Shown here one piece after another: positions 25,601 to 31,944 of a stretch of 64,000 nt of DNA. Each line of letters opens with the position of its first letter. Positions within the stretch are counted from its first letter, which is position 1. The notes below the pieces were generated by a model. The model saw nothing but the letters and a program-made list of their open reading frames with translations. It was not told the DNA's origin and did not search any database. Position numbers and translations under genes: made by a program. This DNA is from an uncultured Bacteroides sp. (lineage in GTDB: Bacteria; Bacteroidota; Bacteroidia; Bacteroidales; Bacteroidaceae): assembly GCF_959029255.1 (NCBI RefSeq), contig NZ_CAUFUE010000013.1, forward strand, positions 60,956 to 124,955, read 5' to 3'.

Positions 25601-25927
25601 GAAGGAAACAATGCTCCTGCAGCAGCCCTCACGGCAGGCAACAGAAGCACCAGTGCTTATGACTACAAAACTGAAATTACCTTAAACAATACTACTTTCA
25701 GCAATGACGGTACAGACGGAAATGAAAAGAACGCCACTGAATATCCTGCCATCTATATCGATACGGAAGGCATAGATACCAAATCTAACCAAGGTGTAGA
25801 ACTTAATTATGATGAAATATCAAAGGGATCATTCGAGAAAGCCGGAAAAGGTCTTGTCATTCAAAAGAAAGAGAAAGACGAAGACGAAAACAAAAATGTT
25901 AAAATTAATGGTATCCAACAGTTATAA
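22676..25927 (+). CDS. Large fimbrillin-like lipoprotein with right-handed beta-helix
   Basis: 1083 residues. Signal peptide with lipobox LTAMSC (Cys24) followed by SQDEWAE, an acidic stretch expected for surface-exposed Bacteroides lipoproteins. Residues about 38-280 match the fimbrillin-like fold (TRTSVNSNNQVVWNKDDAFGLF, YAVYPYQ, SFKHLAGLLKLTV, FYIPILAGTY). A Thr/Pro-rich linker leads at about residue 478 to a pectate-lyase-type beta-helix with repeated strands (LDLNGHSITPKDGG, LTVNGGTLNGYYYGIVGNG, LTVSGGDIEGNDTGIEMRSG, STITVNKCIFSGGWQGVLLR). No polysaccharide-lyase catalytic residues could be identified, so adhesion or structural display is more likely than enzymatic activity. A strong terminator follows at 25942. 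Confidence 0.85.
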   Translation: MLKLQSSLKAAVCMAAVALTAMSCSQDEWAEQSAPKGNTTIVASFEGADTRTSVNSNNQVVWNKDDAFGLFYTTQSKTTPTASKFTCSNADGTNTTAAFSGNLDTGAATSYAVYPYQESMSLSNNTVTMELPASFKYTTASEGPMYASASDITESISFKHLAGLLKLTVSSNIATKAKKFVITADKNIAGTCTADLETKPELAITSNEKASKTITVSLNFDKEQTTPTTFYIPILAGTYATLTAELQNEKGTPLFSAKEWKNVTVARADMLTSSFGFITIDATTPDDINDAIAKALPTEKPAEPVTTNVELSKAIDAASGSSTIAIPVVENSNVNLSLAALPTTTTLELKDENSTETDPTPAVNTVSIAIPKVENGVTAPSFTITMPKTTVVLDANSTDGTTTYGTVTAKTASNTLVINKGVTVTKLIAAGGNIRVAGIITNPLEKADGFRDDVLVIVEPEASVTIPETGFTKIDAAVYDMMQVAKNGGTYVLNSNVVLSKPLVIESTMTLDLNGHSITPKDGGLSQVLNTKDALILVRRGANLTINDSKGNAGRIDANNIESIYAAVKLTDSKDTGETLACLTVNGGTLNGYYYGIVGNGTRHGTEVTIKGGKIIGTKGSGIYHPQNGTLTVSGGDIEGNDTGIEMRSGTLKVTAGNIKATALTSDAKPNGSGTTITGAAVAVSQHVTDKDIKATLEGGTLEGIYALYEADLQNESSENITIDCSSNCTFNGKIYSRNCKAFIKSGTFSDPSALDYLADDADVNVSLNKDCETTKLYIPKGQTVVIDLNHKKLIVSGILEDDKITIGKAEYPNTNVLIGGNLTLKNGKFENNKLGMGLISNNAQLLLENIEYTTEASEHYGIFNDPYVKDSHIIVKNSTMSSVYYAINTNARVDKTTGKTGWTTMELENSTFTAKETALMVNTPSTITVNKCIFSGGWQGVLLRGGKATFTDSQIKLAFAGYATSSIVQGKTWGEGNNAPAAALTAGNRSTSAYDYKTEITLNNTTFSNDGTDGNEKNATEYPAIYIDTEGIDTKSNQGVELNYDEISKGSFEKAGKGLVIQKKEKDEDENKNVKINGIQQL

Positions 25928-25941
25928 GCTATAAATAAAGG

Positions 25942-25978
25942 ATGCGGCTAACTCTCATTAGTTAGCCGCATTTCTTTT
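25942..25978 (+). terminator. Intrinsic terminator after the beta-helix lipoprotein
   Basis: A perfect 12-bp stem, ATGCGGCTAACT with AGTTAGCCGCAT, and a 6-nt loop, followed by a T-rich stretch. It separates the peptide-lipoprotein pair from the next operon. Confidence 0.9.
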
Positions 25979-26043
25979 ATTGTTTATCATTCATCGTATC
26001 AGAAGAAATTCCATTCATCTGCCTTTATTAAGTAATAATTCAT

Positions 26044-26051
26044 TATCTTTG
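26044..26051 (+). promoter_or_regulatory. -7 promoter box (TATCTTTG) for the kinase-like/PqqD/ABC operon
   Basis: Exact TAnnTTTG match 46 bp before the ATG at 26098 and downstream of a strong terminator, so the five-gene operon has its own promoter. A partial -33 (TTTA) lies 16 bp further up. Confidence 0.55.
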
Positions 26052-26097
26052 TCTCGAATGTTTGATTAATACATCAAACTATTATTTCCGGGAATGT

Positions 26098-27048
26098 ATG
26101 AGAACACGAGCATTACATTATCAAGTAGGTACACACGCCTTTCGCATAGTGGCTTCTTCCAACTTTGACGTGACGGAAGCTTTGCCTTCATTGGGTCCGT
26201 TTCTGACCACGGCTAAAACAGACAATGAGATTATCTTTGAACTCTGCATAGACAATTCGGAAGTGGCAATAGACCCGGACCCCCTTGAAGAGCCTGACAA
26301 TATCCGCTTCGACTGGGAAGACGCCTCTTGCGTTATCCGTCCGATGCCCGACGAGACGACCTATCTTGTATTCATTACACCTCAAAATAGCAAACAGACT
26401 TTTTATATGGAATGTGACGACAGATTCAGGTATTGCACCGCTTATCTGCCCGCCAACGAAAACGCCCCAAAAGCCGGTTTGCGGGGAAGCGCGGAAAGTT
26501 TTGTTCTTAATAATTACTTGATGATGCTCTATGCTTTCAATGCCGCCCGGTATCATACGTTGCTGATGCATGCTTCGGTTATCTCGTACAACGATAAAGG
26601 ATACCTCTTTCTAGGGAAAAGCGGGATAGGAAAAAGTACGCATACTTCACTTTGGTTGAAACATATCCCGGGATGCCATCTGCTGAATGACGACAATCCG
26701 GTGGTACATGTGGATAGTGACACCAAGCAAGCCACTGTTTTCGGTTCGCCGTGGAGCGGAAAGACGCCTTGTTACCTCAATGAATCGGTACCTGTAGGCG
26801 CTTTTATCCGTCTGGAACAGGCGCCGGAAAATGAAATGGAACGGGAGAATGCCGTAGGGGCTTTCGCCGCCCTTCTCCCCTCTTGCTCCTGCTTGAAGCA
26901 GGATAAGGAAATTTACAACGGCATCGTTTCTACCGTAACGGAGCTGGCAACTCTTGTTCCTGTCTATCATCTGAAATGTCTGCCGGATAAAGATGCCGCT
27001 GAACTTTGCAGGGAAAGAGTAGAAAGGGATAATGGAGGGATAAAGTGA
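26098..27048 (+). CDS. HPr-kinase-like ATP-binding protein
   Basis: 316 residues from the ATG at 26098; a TTG 36 bp upstream in frame is a weaker start. The N-terminal part has no known motif. From about residue 155 the PEP-carboxykinase-like fold of HPr kinase C-terminal domains appears: LLMHASVISYNDKGYLFLG, P-loop GKSGIGKST (173-181), HLLNDDNPVVH, and FGSPWSGKTPCYLNESVPVGAF. Similar proteins in peptide-modification clusters (the K protein of paeninodin-type lasso clusters) phosphorylate the precursor peptide; others (HprK-related kinases) occur with PqqD partners. The substrate here is unknown. No HPr gene is near. It is first of a tight five-gene operon. Confidence 0.8.
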   Translation: MRTRALHYQVGTHAFRIVASSNFDVTEALPSLGPFLTTAKTDNEIIFELCIDNSEVAIDPDPLEEPDNIRFDWEDASCVIRPMPDETTYLVFITPQNSKQTFYMECDDRFRYCTAYLPANENAPKAGLRGSAESFVLNNYLMMLYAFNAARYHTLLMHASVISYNDKGYLFLGKSGIGKSTHTSLWLKHIPGCHLLNDDNPVVHVDSDTKQATVFGSPWSGKTPCYLNESVPVGAFIRLEQAPENEMERENAVGAFAALLPSCSCLKQDKEIYNGIVSTVTELATLVPVYHLKCLPDKDAAELCRERVERDNGGIK

Positions 27049-27073
27049 TAGGGTGATAGAGTGACAAGGTCAA

Positions 27074-27520
27074 ATGGAAACGAAGAAAATCATTCCTAAT
27101 GAAGTATTGCTTCCCGAGGTTGCACGTCTCATCGAGGAGGGGTACACGGTGACGATTACCGTTCGGGGAAACAGCATGAACCCGTTTCTGGTGGACCGCC
27201 GCGACTGGGTGACATTAGGAAGTTTCAACGCAGACGACTTGCAGCCGGGGGTGGCTGTATTGGCACGCGACTTGACGGGGCGCATCATCTTTCACCGTAT
27301 CATCCGGCGGAGCGGAGACGCACTGATATTGCAAGGTGACGGAAACCTTGCCCAAACCGAAGAGACAAACATCCGGCTGGTTATGGGACTCATGACTGAA
27401 GCCATACGGAAAGGAAAGAGCTATACCGCCGACGGCAGAACCTGGCGGCTCTATTCGTACTGGTGGATGAAGCTAAAACCTATACGGCGCTGGCTGCTCG
27501 TTTTATTCAGAAGATTATAA
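27074..27520 (+). CDS. S24/S26 (signal-peptidase-like) family protein with Ser/His dyad
   Basis: 148 residues. The motif RGNSMNPFL presents the catalytic Ser34 of S26 signal peptidases. The second motif, RIIFHRIIRRSGD, has His74 where bacterial type I signal peptidases have Lys; Ser/His dyads are typical of SipW/archaeal-eukaryotic type enzymes. There is no N-terminal membrane segment, and the C-terminus ends in a basic and hydrophobic segment (KPIRRWLLVLFRRL) that could associate with the membrane. It could cleave a leader peptide, but the substrate is unknown. Gaps to neighbours are 25 and 20 bp. Confidence 0.78.
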   Translation: METKKIIPNEVLLPEVARLIEEGYTVTITVRGNSMNPFLVDRRDWVTLGSFNADDLQPGVAVLARDLTGRIIFHRIIRRSGDALILQGDGNLAQTEETNIRLVMGLMTEAIRKGKSYTADGRTWRLYSYWWMKLKPIRRWLLVLFRRL

Positions 27521-27540
27521 AACCAATACAACAATAAGCC

Positions 27541-27807
27541 ATGAAAATCAAAAAAGGATTTATCTTACACCGGATAGGTGATGAATACATCATCATGCAA
27601 GACGGGTCATCGAACGTGGATTTCAGTAAAGTCATCAACTTGAACAAGACTTCCGCCATGCTTTGGAAAGCGATGAAAAACAAAGATTTTGATGTGAATA
27701 CTTTGGCAAAAGCACTAACGGAACATTACGAGATTGATGCAGCAACCGCTCACCGCGACGCGCAGAAATTCATCGGCTCCTTGCAACAGGAGGGTGTAAT
27801 AGAATAA
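27541..27807 (+). CDS. PqqD-family peptide-binding chaperone
   Basis: 88 residues, the full length of a stand-alone PqqD/RRE-type winged-helix protein. Features: FILHRIGDEYIIMQDG, the strand-turn VINLNKTSAMLWKAM (the conserved LNxTAxxLW-like motif), and the C-terminal helix AHRDAQKFIGSLQQEGVIE. PqqD-like domains bind the leader of ribosomally made peptides and present it to modifying enzymes. Its presence between a protease-like and a nucleotidyltransferase gene is the strongest hint that this operon handles a peptide substrate. Confidence 0.87.
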   Translation: MKIKKGFILHRIGDEYIIMQDGSSNVDFSKVINLNKTSAMLWKAMKNKDFDVNTLAKALTEHYEIDAATAHRDAQKFIGSLQQEGVIE

Positions 27808-27815
27808 AAACGGAT

Positions 27816-28928
27816 ATGCAACACGCTTTCTTTTCCCTGGTACGTTCCGGTCTGTGGGGTACTCCGGCAGACGAACTTCTCTTCCAGTCCGTTTCAGATG
27901 CCGATTGGGAGATATTGTACCGTATGGCAAATTCGCAAGCATTGCTTGCCTTGACTTATGACGGCATCAACAGTCTGCCTGCCGAACTGCGCCCGCCACG
28001 CGCCTTATACCTGAAATGGGCGGCGAGGACAGTGCAGATAGAACAAGCCAACGAACGCCTCAACCGAAGCGTCTCCGAACTGAATACCCTTTACAGCGAA
28101 GCCGGTTTGCATCCCATATTGCTGAAAGGGCAAGGCATCGGCACAAACTATCGCACTCCCCTACACCGGCAATGCGGAGATATCGACATCTATCTGGGAA
28201 AGAAAGGGCAACCCATAGCCAACTGGATACTGCTGCAACAGGGTGCCGTCGTCGAAGGAGAAGCTTCCGACAAGCATGCCAGCTATGCCCTGAATGGCGT
28301 ACACATCGAGAACCACCGCATCATCCTCCGGCTGAACAATCCTTTCGCCAACCGCCGGGTTCAGAAACTAATCGGGGAATGGTATCCCCAGGGAGCAGAA
28401 ACCGACTATGCAATGCCGTTGCCTCCCGCCACTTTCAATGCGCTATACATCTTTCTGCACGCTTTTATTCACTTCTTGAACAGTGGCATAGGCCTGCGCC
28501 AGTTATGTGACTGGACTTGCCTGCTTGCCAATCGCTCCAAAGACATAGACAAACCTGCCGTACTGCGCCAATTGCAAGAACTCGGGCTGCTCCGTGCCGC
28601 GCAAGCATTCGGATATATCGCCGTCAACCGTCTCGGACTTCCTTCCAATCACCTGCCTATTCCTATAGAAGACGCAAAGATTCCGGGTGAGAAGTTGCTG
28701 GCGGACATCTTCGCAACGGGTAATTTCGGCCAGCACGACGCCCGTATCAAGCCCCGTCCCAAAGGATACTGGGCAGGAAAATGGTACACCTTCTGCCGTG
28801 CCACCCGCCGTTGCAATGAACTGCGGCAGTTTGCGCCGGGCGAGGCTTTTTGGTATCCGATGACGTTGATTAAAGGCACGGTGGCTATACAGATAAATAG
28901 GATTAAAGGGAGAATTATTAAAAATTAA
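27816..28928 (+). CDS. Nucleotidyltransferase-family protein of peptide-cluster type
   Basis: 370 residues. The nucleotidyltransferase core includes LHPILLKGQGIGTNYRTP and HRQCGDIDIYLGKKG, with the metal-binding Asp-x-Asp at 122-124, followed by HIENHRIIL and a helical C-terminal half. It resembles the NTP_transf_5 family (PF14907-like), which occurs in paeninodin-type lasso clusters (N protein) as well as polysaccharide loci. In the first setting it is thought to act on phosphorylated peptides. It starts 8 bp after the PqqD gene. Activity and substrate are inferred. Confidence 0.78.
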   Translation: MQHAFFSLVRSGLWGTPADELLFQSVSDADWEILYRMANSQALLALTYDGINSLPAELRPPRALYLKWAARTVQIEQANERLNRSVSELNTLYSEAGLHPILLKGQGIGTNYRTPLHRQCGDIDIYLGKKGQPIANWILLQQGAVVEGEASDKHASYALNGVHIENHRIILRLNNPFANRRVQKLIGEWYPQGAETDYAMPLPPATFNALYIFLHAFIHFLNSGIGLRQLCDWTCLLANRSKDIDKPAVLRQLQELGLLRAAQAFGYIAVNRLGLPSNHLPIPIEDAKIPGEKLLADIFATGNFGQHDARIKPRPKGYWAGKWYTFCRATRRCNELRQFAPGEAFWYPMTLIKGTVAIQINRIKGRIIKN

Positions 28929-28941
28929 AAGACTGAGGGGG

Positions 28942-30573
28942 ATGGAAAGGGACAAGAGGAAGAAGCTGAGATACATTTGGGATGTTTCCGCCGGACAGCG
29001 CGGACGCATTCTGCTAAGTTGCTTTACCGGCATTCTGGGCGTGGCTTTCTCACTGGCTTTTATCTATGCTTCCAAGCAGGTGATTGATATCGCAACCGGA
29101 GTTGCACTGGGGAGTCTGATGCAGGCGGCCGGTTATACTATCGCGTTGTTGATAGCCCAGTTGCTTTGCGGCACGGCAGATACTTGGATAAGTACCCGGA
29201 TGCAGGTCGAAGCGGGAAACGCATTACGCCACCGGCTGTTCTCACGTTTGCTGCAAAGCCGCTGGAATGAGCTGGAACGCTTTCATACCGGAGACGTGGT
29301 GAACCGTATGGAACAGGATACCTCCGCCATCGTTGCGCTGTTGACTTCTTCCATTCCCGCCTTTATCGTCACAGGCGTACAATTGTTGGCGGCTTTCCTT
29401 TTCTTCTGTTTTCTGGACCCGTCCCTACCTTGGCTCGTGGTTGCCATACTTCCCGTATTCCTATTGGGCAGCCGGTTCTATATGCGCCGGATGAAACTCT
29501 ATACGCATGATATCCGAAGCAGTGACAGCCGCATCCAGTCCGTTATACAAGAAAGCCTGCAGCATCGCACAGTGATTAAAACATTGGAGCAGGGAGAACG
29601 TCATCTGGGCAAGCTCGATGACTTGCAGGATATGCTCCGCAGTCGGGTGATGGGACGTACCCGTTTTTCACTTTCCGCCCGCATGCTGGTTGCTTTCGCT
29701 TTTTCAGGCGGATATCTCACGGCATTTCTTTGGGGAGCCGTCCGCCTCAGCACAGGCAGCATCACTTTCGGTACGATGACCGCTTTTCTGCAACTGGTGG
29801 GCAAGGTACAACGTCCTGTTCTCGACCTTTCGCGCCTGATACCTTCTTTTGTCAATGCCCTTACCGCCATAGACCGTTTACAGGAACTTGAGGACTTACC
29901 GGCAGAAACAGATGGCGACAGCATCCTATTTGCTTCCACTCCAAGTGTCGAACTGAAAGATATTACTTTCAGCTATACCCTTGGTGACCGTCCTGTCTTC
30001 AACCATTTCTCTTGCCGATTTCCTGCAGGGAGCTGTACAGCCGTAGTCGGTGAAACGGGGAAAGGCAAAACCACTCTTATCCGGCTTCTGCTTGCGCTGG
30101 CAACACCGCAGGAAGGACATATCAAACTAGCAACAGAGGAATTTTCCATAAATATCACCCCGCAAACCCGCAGTAACTTTATGTATGTTCCGCAAGGTAA
30201 TACTTTATTCAGCGGCACCATACGCGACAATCTGCTAATGGGTAACCCGCAGGCTACCGATGAAGCCATGCAACAGGCACTGCGCACCGCTACCGCCGAC
30301 TTCGTATTCCAACTGCCCAATGCTATGGACACTCCGCTCAACGAACAAGGCGGTCGCTTGAGCGAGGGACAAGCTCAGCGCATTGCCATAGCCCGTGCCC
30401 TGCTACGCCCCGGCAGCATACTGTTGTTGGATGAAGCCACCTCTGCCCTTGACCCTGACACGGAACGGCAGCTAATAAAAAACCTGCGCAGAGACTGCGC
30501 AGGCAAAACATTTATCTTCGTGACTCACCATCCCGCCGTGGCGGAAGCGTGCGAGGTAATCATACAACTATAA
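28942..30573 (+). CDS. ABC exporter, fused membrane and ATPase domains
   Basis: 543 residues, a half-transporter of the MsbA/peptide-exporter type. An N-terminal six-span membrane domain (ILLSCFTGILGVAFSLAFIYA, GYTIALLIAQLLCGTADTWI, FIVTGVQLLAAFLFFCFL) precedes the ATPase domain: Walker A GETGKGKTT (370-378), signature LSEGQAQRIA, Walker B ILLLDEATSALD and the switch His in FVTHHPA. There is no C39 leader-peptidase domain, so any leader removal must be done by another protein, perhaps the S26-like one. It closes the operon 13 bp after the nucleotidyltransferase gene. The exported compound is unknown. Confidence 0.9.
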   Translation: MERDKRKKLRYIWDVSAGQRGRILLSCFTGILGVAFSLAFIYASKQVIDIATGVALGSLMQAAGYTIALLIAQLLCGTADTWISTRMQVEAGNALRHRLFSRLLQSRWNELERFHTGDVVNRMEQDTSAIVALLTSSIPAFIVTGVQLLAAFLFFCFLDPSLPWLVVAILPVFLLGSRFYMRRMKLYTHDIRSSDSRIQSVIQESLQHRTVIKTLEQGERHLGKLDDLQDMLRSRVMGRTRFSLSARMLVAFAFSGGYLTAFLWGAVRLSTGSITFGTMTAFLQLVGKVQRPVLDLSRLIPSFVNALTAIDRLQELEDLPAETDGDSILFASTPSVELKDITFSYTLGDRPVFNHFSCRFPAGSCTAVVGETGKGKTTLIRLLLALATPQEGHIKLATEEFSINITPQTRSNFMYVPQGNTLFSGTIRDNLLMGNPQATDEAMQQALRTATADFVFQLPNAMDTPLNEQGGRLSEGQAQRIAIARALLRPGSILLLDEATSALDPDTERQLIKNLRRDCAGKTFIFVTHHPAVAEACEVIIQL

Positions 30574-30593
30574 GCATAATAGATATTCTTTAA

Positions 30594-30746
30594 CTATAAC
30601 TTAGACAATATTTCCGGCAAAGCAGCTAACAAATAAAATGGTAAGTTCACCAGACGGAAGCATTTACCTTCTATAGCCTGTACCTTATCTATTGAGAAAT
30701 TACCTGTCCACTTGCGTAATTCTCTAATTATACTTCGTTCAAACAT
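30594..30746 (-). CDS. Very short ORF of unknown function, possibly a gene remnant
   Basis: An uninterrupted 50-residue frame from ATG (30744-30746), starting MFERSIIRELRKWTGNFSI and ending LPFYLLAALPEILSKL. Composition looks protein-like, with a basic N-terminus and a hydrophobic C-terminus. No family is recognised and no promoter box is seen. It may be a real small protein or the end of a decayed gene. Confidence 0.3.
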   Translation of the reverse strand: MFERSIIRELRKWTGNFSIDKVQAIEGKCFRLVNLPFYLLAALPEILSKL

Positions 30747-30825
30747 TTCGTTTTCAGCTTATAACACATGAGCAAAGATAAGAATTTGTTTCATTGCAGA
30801 GGTATCCTTCAACTTTCCAACATAA

Positions 30826-30861
30826 AAAAGGCTGTTTCACAGTCCATGAAACAGCCTTTTC
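30826..30861. terminator. Bidirectional intrinsic terminator
   Basis: AAAAGGCTGTTTCA pairs with TGAAACAGCCTTTT across a 6-7 nt loop, with A-runs on the left and T-runs on the right, so it can end transcription from both sides. It serves mainly the sugar-nucleotidyltransferase gene on the minus strand. Confidence 0.88.
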
Positions 30862-30886
30862 CTATAATTAAGTACTTAAGTTCTAC

Positions 30887-31798
30887 TTAGAAAAGTTTAG
30901 CAGGATATTCTCCGGCTTCAACCAATGCCTGAATCTTATCTACCACACTCTGGCGGTCTTCAGGATAAGTTACGCCAAACCATTTGCTGGTAGTATCGAG
31001 CACCTCACAAGTTGCAGTACCGTCACTAATCAACTTATCCACCATCAACGGAATGAAGAATTCGCTCTTCAGGTTCTCCATGTTCTTCGGATCGCTGAGG
31101 AATGTCTTGAAGAATTCCTGGCTGTAAGCGAAGTAATCGGGAGTAAAGCCCCAAAAGTTCATGCTGACGGGAGTAGTGTCGGGAGTAGCTGTCCACTCGC
31201 CGTTATCGTCGATATATTTCACTTCACCGTCCATGCGCTGAATCTTGGTGCGTTCTACTACCGAGGTCAGCAGGTTGTTGGCATCTGTTCCGCAAAGACC
31301 GCGAGATACAGTACCACTTTCGCTCAACGTGTTTCCGATGCGGAAGCCTACCATGGAATATACATTCTTTGAACCTTCGGGCAGTGCGGAAAGGAATTTA
31401 CCCATTACCTGGAAAGAATCACGTCCATAGAAGTCGTCGCAGTTGATAACGGCAAACGGTTCTTTGATTACATCGGCGCCCATCATTACGGCATGGTTGG
31501 TTCCCCAAGGTTTGGTACGGTCTGCCGGGCAAGTGAAGCCTTCAGGAAGAGCATCCAGTTCTTGGAACACCATTTCGCACGGAATATGGCCTTCGTATTT
31601 AGAAATAATCTTATCACGGAAATCCTGTTCAAAATCTTTACGGATGACAAAAACGAGCTTACCGAATCCGGCATTGATTGCATCGTAAATGGAGTAATCC
31701 ATAATAGTTTCACCGTTAGGACCCAGACCGTCCAATTGTTTCAAGCCACCATAACGGCTACCCATACCGGCAGCCAATAAGAATAAAGTTGGTTTCAT
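30887..31798 (-). CDS. Sugar-phosphate nucleotidyltransferase
   Basis: 303 residues of the NTP-transferase (GT-A) fold. The signature LAAGMGSRYGGLKQLDGLGP at the N-terminus gives the nucleotide-binding GxGxR...K. Later motifs are WGTNHAVMMGADVI, PFAVINCDDFYG (metal-binding Asp) and VSMNFWGFTPDYF. It would make an NDP-sugar from a sugar-1-phosphate; which sugar cannot be told. It stands alone, with two overlapping-type promoter boxes on the minus strand upstream and a terminator downstream. Confidence 0.85.
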   Translation of the reverse strand: MKPTLFLLAAGMGSRYGGLKQLDGLGPNGETIMDYSIYDAINAGFGKLVFVIRKDFEQDFRDKIISKYEGHIPCEMVFQELDALPEGFTCPADRTKPWGTNHAVMMGADVIKEPFAVINCDDFYGRDSFQVMGKFLSALPEGSKNVYSMVGFRIGNTLSESGTVSRGLCGTDANNLLTSVVERTKIQRMDGEVKYIDDNGEWTATPDTTPVSMNFWGFTPDYFAYSQEFFKTFLSDPKNMENLKSEFFIPLMVDKLISDGTATCEVLDTTSKWFGVTYPEDRQSVVDKIQALVEAGEYPAKLF

Positions 31799-31846
31799 AT
31801 CAGTTATTATTTAAAAAGGTTAGTTTATCATAGTTGATTACGTTGG

Positions 31847-31862
31847 CAAATGTACAAAAATA
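31847..31862 (-). promoter_or_regulatory. Two adjacent minus-strand -7 boxes
   Basis: TACATTTG (31847-31854) and TATTTTTG (31855-31862), read on the minus strand, both match TAnnTTTG and lie back to back about 50-65 bp upstream of the sugar nucleotidyltransferase gene. Confidence 0.45.
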
Positions 31863-31944
31863 AATATCAGAAAGAGTGGAATTTTAGTTCATTCTTTGCT
31901 GCAATCGTACAAAAACAAGTATTATCGTCCTCACTTTCAAACCA

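Larger units (their letters stand above)
30574..30886. other. Intergenic region with one tiny frame and a terminator
   Basis: Apart from the 50-codon frame at 30594-30746 and the terminator at 30826-30861, both listed separately, nothing is recognised in these 313 bp. Confidence 0.5.

Noticed and set aside
22676..25927. A pectate or polysaccharide lyase
   Set aside because: The beta-helix pattern is clear but no catalytic residues could be placed, and the N-terminal half is fimbrillin-like.
26062..26097. A TTG start for the HPr-kinase-like gene
   Set aside because: The added residues show no conserved motif and begin only about 4 nt after the predicted transcript start; the ATG at 26098 is more likely.
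26098..30573. A complete lasso-peptide cluster
   Set aside because: There is no asparagine-synthetase-like cyclase and no transglutaminase-like protease; only the accessory-type genes are present.
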